Shown here: piece by piece, positions 33,031-42,200 of the stretch
How positions within the stretch are numbered: the first letter of the stretch is position 1
Layout: each line of letters opens with the position of its first letter
Origin: Heligmosomoides polygyrus polygyrus
Lineage: Eukaryota; Nematoda; Chromadorea; Rhabditida; Heligmosomidae
Direction: 5' to 3'
DNA length: 64,000 bases
NCBI GenBank assembly: GCA_947396885.1
Contig: OX377204.1
Coordinates: 92,700,728 to 92,764,727 of the forward strand
Notes under the pieces: generated by a model
The model's database searches: none
What the model saw: only the letters and a program-made list of their open reading frames with translations
Told to the model about the DNA's origin: nothing
Program-made: the position numbers and the translations under genes

Positions 33031-33345
33031 GGGCTGGATTCATCAACGAGAACGGAGGTAAATCTTATCACCCGTTACCGTTACTATCCGTCAGCGGCTC
33101 ACTAACCGCGAGTTGCGATTCATCAAATTCGCGGTGATGGCAATTCGTTGCGACTGTGTCACCGTTTAGCCGTGGAGCGCAGCCGCTGCACCTCGGTAGC
33201 GGTTACCGGGCACTCCAGCCTAGTAACGGATACGCCGGATCTGAGGCCGGATTTAACTAACCACGTTTTGATGAATCGGCCGAATGACGGGTTTCGTGGT
33301 TAGTTGCGCCACTTACAGCCGGTAAATGGTTGATGAATCCGGCCC
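33031..33345. mobile_element. MITE flanked by CAG (CWG family)
   Basis: The inverted ends GGGCTGGATTCATCAACGAG and GGGCCGGATTCATCAACCAT (complemented right end) are flanked by CAG at 33028-33030 and 33346-33348. The interior is GC-rich with further inverted blocks (GGTAAATC near the ends, CGCGGTTAGTG-like). No coding capacity. Confidence 0.82.
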
Positions 33346-33775
33346 CAGAAGACAGAAGCTATTTTTACCAGTAGTTCCTAATCTTTGGCTGAATGCTTTG
33401 GAAAGGGTCCTATATCGTTCGAAAGAAAATGTCTTGCTCTGCCAAAAACTGAATTTGCCTTGATTTGTTTATGATAATTTTCGACAACTTTTAACGAAAT
33501 GTTAAAATGCAAGAAGCTGTCGCCGAGAGTCATCTTCCTCTTTGACATCCCGGCAAAAATTGATGAAAATCGGTATGAATAAATAAACACAATAGCACTT
33601 TGATAGCACTAAACATTTTCTTTTGAACGGCATTATCACGCTGTCCAAGAAATTTAACCAAGCAGTAGAAGCTGTTAGTAAAAACAATTTACGTCTTTTG
33701 AACACTCCAAAGTAATGTGCTGAAATTAACGAAGATCAAAATGAACCAAAAAACCAGCGCATGGTGCTAAAAAGA
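33346..33775. other. No recognised gene
   Basis: Short frames only. Confidence 0.4.
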
Positions 33776-34066
33776 GGAGACGCCGGTTGTCAAAGTCGGG
33801 AGAAATGGCTGCTCTTGGGTGCAGCCGATACCAGGTTTCTGGTTCGGATTTCCCACCCAGGCGAACCAAACCGTCCATCCATCCGGGGTCGGTGAATTGG
33901 TACCTGGGAAGGATAAAATGCTGACATTGTTCATCGACTGGCCACCGCAAGCCGATGAACAAGTCAGCGCTTTATCTTTGGCCAAATACTCGCTCAAATC
34001 GACTCCAGAAATAGAATGCGTGGCGCATCCCAAAAAAGATTGAGTAACGTCGTCCTTTATCCGTTT
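33776..34066 (+). mobile_element. tRNA-derived SINE (SINE-1), diverged
   Basis: CCGATACCAGGTTTCTGGTTCGGATTTCCC includes the B box (only part is quoted as the key: GGTTCGGATTTCCC). The body includes a local duplication of CCGATGAACAAGTCAGCGC in the opposite sense at 33953-33972. The tail is GTCGTCCTTTATCCG. Confidence 0.75.
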
Positions 34067-34224
34067 ATTCTTTTTCTCGTAAAAGTCATTTGATGAACTT
34101 TCTAGGTGACAACAATTGGTAAACTCCACATCGTACAGAAGAGACTAAGGCTAAGTAAACTTCTTCCTTTTCGTTACATAAGTAAGCAACTTTGCAGGAT
34201 ATTTTCTACCCTTTCCGACCCTTA

Positions 34225-35206
34225 CCAGGGAATGCCGTCAGCTTCCCATGGAACTTCGGGATGAGACCTATATCACGTGAAAGAGCTTGAGACGCTGATC
34301 ACAGATATGTAGACCAAATTTGCTAAATGGATCTCCTAAGCGAGTTATGGCCGGCGGAAGCCGCCGTGTCTTCCATGTCGGACCACCCTTGTTAACGGTA
34401 TGGGTGGTCTCCGACCGAGTCGTGAAAAACCGATGTCAGATTCGTGATCAGCACCCCAAATAACCCCCCTCGACGAAGTTTCAGCGAAATCGGTGACCCT
34501 GCCTGGACCACCCTTTTTAACGGTATGGGTGGTCTCCGACCGAGTCATGAAAAACGGATGTCAGATTCGTGATCAGCATCCGAAATAACCTCCCCTAGAC
34601 GAAGTTTCCGCGAAAATTTTTTATTCGACCGAAGTCGTGTCGGTGGAGTCGGAACTTTTTACTAGTGCCTTTTCTTTTTATTAATTATGTTTATTAAGTT
34701 TTGTTGATTTTTGATTTCATTTTTACTTTTTATTTTTGCTTTGCTTTGAATTTTTGACTAGCTTCACGTCATGAATAAAACATTTTACCTGAAACACGTT
34801 TCCGTCTTCAAATAGACGTAAATGCAAGTCGCCACTAGCCGTCCGCTCAAAAATGTGCTAAAAATGAGATTATAGGTCCTCGTCGAAGGTAAGATCACAA
34901 AAGGCAAAGAATCCGCCAGCGGCGGGAACCGAACCACTGACCTCAATCCTGTGAAGCGAGCACCCTACCACAGCGCCGCCGCCGCTGCTGATGGCGCTAA
35001 TAGCCGAACCGCTGATTACCGCGCAATACTGCGCCCATTGAGCGCGCCTAACACATGGAAGACATGACGGCTTCCGCCGGCCATAACTCGCTTAGGAGAT
35101 CCATTTAGCAAATTTGGTCTACATATCTGTGATCAGCGTCTCGAGCTCTTTCACGTGATATAGGTCTCATCCCGAAGTTCCATGGGAAGCTGACGGCATT
35201 CCCTGG
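34225..35206. mobile_element. TIR element with TTA TSD and internal tRNA-like block
   Basis: Inverted arms of about 140 bp begin CCAGGGAATGCCGTCAGCTT at both ends. TTA flanks at 34222-34224 and 35207-35209. A 125-bp unit starting GACCACCCTTGTTAACGG is tandemly duplicated (34381 and 34506). On the minus strand at about 34985-34915 a tRNA-like sequence (GGCGCTGTGGTAGGGTGC, then GTGGTTCGGTTCCCGCC) carries A- and B-box-like motifs. A 3-bp TWA TSD suggests PIF/Harbinger-type integration. Confidence 0.82.
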
Positions 35207-35851
35207 TTAGACTAACTTATGGAAATTTTAATAAAGCTTTCCTTTTGTCTATTTCTTCAAACGATCGTCTAATCTGCCCAGACCTTAAATCACTTTATGG
35301 TTTTGCTTCATTTATTTCAAGAGTTCTCTGTCTATAAATTAGTTCCGAGCATATAGACAACTCCCTCCTAGCATAAAATCCATACCTCTACTCTGCCTTG
35401 GTGTTTTTGAGATTCGAGCCATAAAGCCCTAGGACGCGAAAATTGAGCTTTTAAGCGCTCATGGAAATAATTTTGACGCTATAATTTTTGAAAGACGTCT
35501 TATACACTTTATGTGATTTCAAAACTACACATTCTTCTCTGTTCTGCGCATTCATGCCAAAAACTTCTGTCAAATATCAACGGAACACGAAGATCAAATC
35601 AATGTTTTGCTGTGTGTTATAAGGCACGATAAGCCTAACGGCAAGGTGCAGCGAATGCGAGAAAACTCAATATACTGAAACATTCGTTCTGACGTAAGGG
35701 CCGGTTAAGTTGTTCTACAATTAAGCAATTTGAACATGTTTAAACGATATTACCACTCTTTGGGAGGATTTAAAGATGTGCTACAGATTCCTGCAAGTTT
35801 TTATAAGGATAAATTCAATGACCAATGTGAAGACTTCCTCGCATTCTATAA
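35207..35851. other. No recognised gene
   Basis: AT-rich spacer without a supported feature. Confidence 0.4.
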
Positions 35852-35853
35852 TA

Positions 35854-37123
35854 TTAGGTAGTAACGAATTAAATGGCACTGGCTCGCGCCATTTTTTGGC
35901 GCGTCTTTACGCGTTTGATCAAGAACAAACCGTAACATGTGGCATATCATTTAGAAGCGCAAACTTTGCTCTGCCGGCGAGTACCAAATTTTCTATGTAA
36001 AAGTGGGAAAACTTTAGAGTTTTATTGACTTTTTTGCAGATGGGCAAAAGGCATTTTCTTGTATGAATTCAAGCTGGGCACTACAGCTAAGGAGGCGGAC
36101 GAGAAGATCAACGCCGCATTCGGTCAAGGATGTTCCACAATTCGGACGGCGTATCGTTGGTATCAGAAGTTCCGGAATGGAGATGAGAGCTTGGAAGAAC
36201 ATGAAGGTCGTGGGAGGCATAGTGATGTTGATGAGGACAAGCTGAGAGATGTGGTAGAGGAGGATCCACACAAAGGTACCAGGGAGATAGCGAAGGTTCT
36301 CGGCGTCAGTCACAACACAGCTGCCCAGCATCTGAAGGAAATTGGAAAGACCAGAAAGCTGGAAAGATGGGTGCCTCACGAGCTGTCTGATGAGCAAAGA
36401 AACCGACGATATGAGATCTCGTCCGCACTGCTTCTACGGAACGAAACGGACCCATTCCTTGATCGCATCGTAACCTGTGACGAGAAATGGATAATGTGCG
36501 ACAACAGGCGACGATCGGCACAGTGGGTGGACAGCGATGAGAGTCCCAAGGTTTTTGCGAAGCCGGAATTGCACCAAAAGAAGTAATGGTGACAGTATGG
36601 TGGTGTTCGCTGGGAATTATTCACCACAGCTTCCTCCCTCCCGGTGAATCCATCACGGCAGAGAAGTGCTGCATTGAAATTGAAGAAATGATGAAAAAGT
36701 TGAAGGATATCCGGCCGGCCTTGGTAAACCGAAGGCGAGTTCTCCTTCTGCACGACAATGCTCGCCCCCATGTAGCACGGATGACGTTGCAGAAATTGAA
36801 TGAGCTGAGCATTGAAACTCTACCACATCCTCCGTTTTCTCCCGACCTCTCCCCAACAGACTACCATTTCTTCAAGCATCTTGGCGACTTCTTGGTAGGG
36901 AAAATATTCAAATACCAACAGGATGCCGAAAGTGCCTTCGAAGATTTCGTCAATTCCAGAACTTCTGATTTTTATGCTACTGGGATAAAAAAGCTCGTGT
37001 CACGTTGGCAAAGATGTGTAGAATCAGAAGGTTTAATTTCGATTAATAAACTTGCCTTCAAGCCGAGATATTAACTGTTTAAATGTACAGTGGTTCAGTG
37101 CCATTTATTTCGTTACAACCTAA
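35854..37123 (+). mobile_element. Nearly intact mariner transposon
   Basis: 1270 bp bounded by TA (35852-35853, 37124-37125). The inverted ends are TTAGGTAGTAACGAATTAAA and TTAGGTTGTAACGAAATAAA (right end complemented), continuing ATGGCACTG on both sides. It contains one transposase gene split by a single frameshift. The size, DD34D spacing and WVPHEL linker match the mariner family related to Hsmar1 and to the hookworm element known as bandit; the closest match is inference. Confidence 0.93.
36041..37074 (+). pseudogene. Mariner transposase with one frameshift
   Basis: The enzyme excises and integrates the element by cutting at the terminal repeats. Part one (to 36586) holds the two helix-turn-helix motifs (YEFKLG, FRNGDESLEEHEGRGR, HNTAAQHLKEIGK), the WVPHEL linker and the first catalytic aspartate in IVTCDEKWI. 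Part two (36586-37074) holds the second in LLLHDNARPH and the third in SPDLSPTDYHF, 34 residues apart. One missing base at about 36583 in the KK-VMVTVWW junction breaks the frame and creates TAA. The N-terminus is uncertain: ATG at 36040 is in another frame, and TTTTTTGCAG before it resembles a splice acceptor. All catalytic residues are present, so inactivation looks recent. Confidence 0.9.
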
Positions 37124-37125
37124 TA

Positions 37126-37760
37126 GTTCAATATCAAAATGACTCAAAAGCCTGGATTTTATGCAGTTCCGCCAGTGGTTCAGTGTTCTCTAAGGCTACA
37201 TTGTATTGCAGGAAAAGCTCTCAAAGCACGACTAGCGCTCTTGTGCCATACACCTCTTAATGGCGCTATAAGCCAGCGCTGACACACGCTTAGGCTTCTG
37301 TCATGGGTGTTATGGTCGCGCGAGCGGCGGTTATCTGTCCAGCACCGAAGAGAAGGATCACTTAATTAGCCATAAACTTTTATGAGCTGCATGATAAATG
37401 GTGGTTTTCTGAGTGGAGTCGCGTGTTCGGTGTTGGAATTCGCCTGTCATCACTCTATGACGAGAATTGGAATAGCGGAGGGATGTGGAACTTTCTGGAG
37501 TCATGAAGGTCCTCCTTCGTGGGCACTTTCAGGCTCGACTTCGGAAAAGAGGCATGAATCCACCAACTTGTCAGCGCGATTCGTTTCAAACAATTCTGCT
37601 ACGCTTCATGACATCTGATCAGAGTCTATGGAGACGCTGCCGGAATGAGAAAACGATCTTATCTTATCTATACGATATTATCATGCAATATAACTACAAT
37701 ATGACTGCAGACTACAGAATTCCACGCGTTCAAGGCCAGGGACTGAAGCGTATGTCTGAA
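37126..37760. other. No recognised gene
   Basis: Frames at 37382-37618 and 37485-37829 have no recognised domain. A G-rich run occupies about 37761-37787. Confidence 0.4.
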
Positions 37761-37787
37761 CGGGGGGCGGGGGGGGGGGGGGGGGGA

Positions 37788-38040
37788 GCGAGTCATACAG
37801 GGAGAATTCTCACCCCTCAATTAGTATAAAAATCTGTTTGTTTTCTGCCAAGTCGTTAAACCCAAGGAGTAGGGGTCCTTGAAGTTACAATGAAATAGGC
37901 GTCTACAGAGTTCTTGGGTCTCTTGTCCCCCCGCGATGCCATTCCCGCTAGCGGCTCGGAGCGCAGTGGATTGTGACGTGGATCCATGCGAGGGAAGCTG
38001 TGGTTCGATTCTCCTGATTTGCTGCATTTTTGCATTTCAA
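37788..38040 (+). mobile_element. Diverged SINE-3 copy
   Basis: GGGAGAATTCTCACCCCTC, TGTTTGTTTTCTGCCAAGTC and a tRNA-like end (CGGAGCGCAGTGGATTGTG ... GTGGTTCGATTCTCC) then TTTTTGCATTTC. The order matches 41100-41420. Confidence 0.5.
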
Positions 38041-38149
38041 CTGATTGGTTCAGATTTGAGTGATTCTGACGTCTATATCATTTTCAGACGTTTTAGCGCA
38101 TTTTTTCCAGCTGTGTGCTGTGGAGAGTAACTTTCTTGCTAATTGTTTA

Positions 38150-38420
38150 TTACTGGCCGGTCCTTTTACCATAGGAAGAGTCCCCACCCCATTGGTATTT
38201 TAACTTCATAAGCGACTTCATGAAACTGAAGAAGCCCACATCGGCTGGTTGAATCCGGACAGTGGCAGCCCAAGGTTCAACCTGAATACTCAAGGTCTTT
38301 CCTCGGGATATATATTGGTGTGAATCGAAGGTGATTCGAGAAGCTGGGCCATGAGTTGAGAATAGCAGCACAGCTACCGGGCATCTGTAGGACAAAGACA
38401 AGCTCAAAGAAGGAGACCAC
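38150..38420 (-). pseudogene. pogo-like DDE transposase fragment
   Basis: The minus strand reads RCPVAVLLFSTHGPASRITF, then DSHQYISRG, and ends with RIQPADVGFFSFMKSLMK. This resembles the last part of the DDE_1 catalytic domain of pogo/Tigger-type transposases (LxxDGHxSH ... QPxDVGxF). The second catalytic aspartate is replaced (FSTHGP), while the final one in QPADVG remains. Upstream frames (38277-38687) are shifted and unassigned. It lies downstream of the last collagen exon found. Confidence 0.55.
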
Positions 38421-39221
38421 AGTTGTCAGTAACCTGCCACGACTAAAAGATTTGTCGTGCTTTGTTGCAGCTTTGTGGAATGCACCCACTTTTCTCTTAA
38501 AGCTGTAGGGAAAGCATGTCGCAAAAAGTATGTTGATCCACGTAGGGAAAGAAAATATGAGGAGCGTGTGGCTTCTATACGCTGACCGTATTGTGACCAG
38601 TGGTGCTTCATGAACTTTCTTCCTGTGTATCACTGGAGTTGAACGTTTATACACTAAGAGTTCAGCACTAATCGTAAGAGTTCCCACCTCTTAGTGCTGG
38701 CCACATTCGCGACTAGGACCGACTTTTCACTTTCCGCAATGTCTCAGCCCAATGCGCCTGCTGGGATGCCGAGGAAACAAATATAGGCTTCTAATGGATG
38801 GCTTAGCTGCCGGAGCTTTTCAGCCACCCTGTAGAAATTGCAGACAGAATGAGACGACGAATCAGAGTCTAATATGATTGATATCTCAGGGAGATATTTC
38901 GCATGTGCTCCTCATCTGCAGCTGTGCATTCTAGATACAACCAGCGAAAGCTCTCCTTGATCAATCGCCTTTCTCTTACAACAACACTAAGTTATTCAAT
39001 GCTAGAGAAATCTCGGAGAATGTTACTGAAGATACAGACACGGAATGATCCTCGAACGCTGGAGAACAGATGACACAGGAAAATTCTACGGTATCGTTTT
39101 AGAAGAGTCGTCTTCTATTTCGTGGAGGACCATCGGGATCGCCTCTTCGTGGACATTTGCAGTACTGAAAATATAGACGACTAAGGTTTAGTCTAATGAC
39201 ATTACTTGCAAACAAAGTTAC
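38421..39221. other. No recognised gene; expected position of further collagen exons
   Basis: I searched the minus strand here for Gly-X-Y coding sequence after the donor at 39221 and found none. Confidence 0.45.
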
Positions 39222-42200
39222 CGTGGCATCTTTTCCAGGAGCGCCAGGTGGGCCAGCCGGGCCGGGCTCGCCGTCGGGTCCGGCGGCTCCTTGGAACCCA
39301 GCGACGCCTGAATATTACTTTGATATCTGGCTATGAAAAGCACCAGCGCCGGCTGATTTGGCGCGTATAATCCGACCAGCTGTCAGAGCGGCCCTTCACG
39401 CCACACTGACGGCTTCTTAACGGCTTCGCCTTAGTAATAACTTTTAATCATCAATTGTAGCTGCCATCTACGTCATGGACTCCGCAGAAAGAACACCTTA
39501 ACTATCTCGATTGGGCAAGTTAGAAAGAAATAGAAGAACGAACGACATCCACCAAGTGACGATAATTTCATCAATATCGATTGATGGCGATCGATACCTC
39601 AAAAACGAGCTTCAGATTCGTGTTCAGCGACCTCGACTACCTCCAGGGTTAAAGCTTCGGGTCGCCATCAATCGTTGAGTATCGCCAAGACGCTGTGCCC
39701 CACCCCAATTGTGACGGACGGACGGAAACACACACACAAACACACACACACACACACCACACACCGGCTGTGAACTAGTGGCCGGATCATCACCCTTTTC
39801 TCATTAACGCGACTGAGCAGGGATGTTTCTTTCTTTGGTTTAATTACCCGAGTTTGAGTAGCCATTTAAAACTGTACGACCAGGGAAAAGTTTATGGTAG
39901 CCCAAGTTTCAACGTAGTTTAGCATTTCTTATCATTATTCATCTAACTATAATAGATCCTACTCCTCCCTTACTGATGAGCACAGGGGGAGGAAGACTGG
40001 TACTAGTTTGGACTTTGTATTCACTATATTTATTAACAGGCAGGCACTCGTAGCGATTGAATGGAAGGGCAACTATTGTTAAATAAATTTCACCTGCGGT
40101 GAACGGAATTGGATAGTCAAACTAGTCTCATTGAGCGGGAGTTTGAAGTGGGCTAAAATTCGACGGGAGATACATTTCAAACCTCAAATTTCGTTCAGTT
40201 TTGTGACAAATGCTGTTCAATGGCCGGTAAATTTGGTCGGTGAACAATAATTGTCCATCCAGTTGACCAGTACGAGTGTTTGAGATCTGTTTCTTGTTGC
40301 TGCTTCCGACGCAACTGCACAAGTTACACGTGGCCTTACGTCGCAATCTTCAACCATCTCAGACACTGGGAGATTTCGCCCTTTTGAATTAAACTGCATA
40401 CGGGGAAAACTTAAGTAGCAAACAAGAGTATAGAAATTGTGATCAGGTGCGGAAACGTTGACACTACCGTGAAATAGCAAATTATTCTGAATTTTTATTT
40501 CGAAACAAACCAGTATCTGAAGAGCACGTGTGAAAAGCGGGTAGAAATTCCAAGCTCCACTGCAAAACTCCCATTTGAATTCCCGCCCAAACTACTGTAA
40601 CCCGGTAATCTCCAGGGGCCGGATTCATCAAAGTTACTGCAGTAACTTTAACGGATAATTGTAAGCGAAAAGCTCAGATAACGCGGATTATCGCTCGCCA
40701 TATCGCTTGATAAGCCGCGTTATCTGAGCTCTTCGCTTACAATTCTCCGTTAAAGTTAGTGTAGTAACTTTGATGAATCCGGCCCCAGGTCTTCAACCCT
40801 CGTATGTGGTTGAAAATCAGTTCGTACGTTCGAATGTACAATTTTCCATAACCATCCAGTCAATTTTTAGATTAATTTCCATCAAAGAAGAAGCAGGTGC
40901 TTGTCGGAATATTCCATTACAAAGCCTATTTGATGCACTTAGATGGAGATGTCTAGAAGTACGGAACCCTACATAAATATGTAAGTATATTTCATTTGTG
41001 TAAAGGGGCACCTCTGTCTATATACACCAATCTAGTCATTCAGAGAAAGACGTACGGAAGCGGGCATACTATTGTGAAATAAGCACGGTTATATGTAAAA
41101 GGCACGAATCGTTCATTATCAGACTTATAAGGGAACTGTCTGAACGGTACGCCGGAACTGCAAGAACGAGTATTATAGGGAGAATCTCCGTCCTCCAAAT
41201 AGTAACAGAACATGTTTTGTTTTTGCCGAATCCTTGAGGCAAACGAGTGCGAGGGTGTAATGGTTAAAAGTCCGCAGAGCGAGCTCTTCACGGTAGCGCA
41301 GGATCACGGTATCGTGGCCTGGGTGGCGCAGTGGTAGAGTGCACGCCTCATGTTCTTGAGGTCGAGGGTTTGGTTCCCATCCTACGTCGTGTTTTTGCAC
41401 GTTTAACCATAGTATCGGATTTCCACTGACATTCCCATATCTGAGCTTGTGTTTGGCTTTACAGTTCCGGCCCAGTGGTACTCCGCTGCAGCCCAGGCCT
41501 GGAATCGCGATACAGTCCACTTTCCCCAGTTCTCAAACTTGTATAGGATAACAATTCTAGTATAGCCAAACCTTTTCCTCCGAAACGATCTGTCCTCCCG
41601 AAAACATGATAGTGCCTTCACTGGTTAGTGGCGTCGTGACAATCCTCTTTTGGTTGAAACTCTTGGTCCTCTTCTCCCACTACCTCCAACTTCTCCACTT
41701 CGTCGATTTCCAGCTGCCGCAGTTCGAGATTCTGTAGGATACTTGCTATCCTTTCCGCCAGCTTCATTTCTTCTCTCGAAGGGACAGCATCCAGTGGAGA
41801 TCCGCACTTCGGTGTCAATAGGTGAATGACCACTTGAGGGTGAGCAGACATTGTAGAGCCAGTGTTGGCGGCAGCAGCGTGTTATGACCGCGCGACTTTG
41901 TAAGCATAACAGAGGCGAGAATATTGATCGAGGTGGTAGGTCAAGTTGAAGGTCATGTACTCACCTCCTTCACTGTGAGAACACTGGTGGCTCTCACCTT
42001 ACCGACACAAATAAATCGCATTTGAAGCATTTTCCTGGAATTCTGCCGCGGTTTCATGTTGTTCCTGTGTCAAAATTTCTTACATTGACAATGCGAACAA
42101 ATTATTGGAGTAAAAGTTTCATACAAAATCGCATTTGGCATATTTGGGGCATTGCTCATGAATTACGAAATGTCGACTAATAATAAATAGTAAAAACATC

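Noticed and set aside
37382..37829. Two overlapping plus-strand frames
   Set aside because: They run into a G-rich tract and SINE-3 remnants, with no protein similarity recognised.
41320..41395. Possible tRNA gene
   Set aside because: A box is good but the B box is altered (GGTTTGGTTCC), the acceptor stem does not close, and an inverted repeat copy exists, so it is SINE material.
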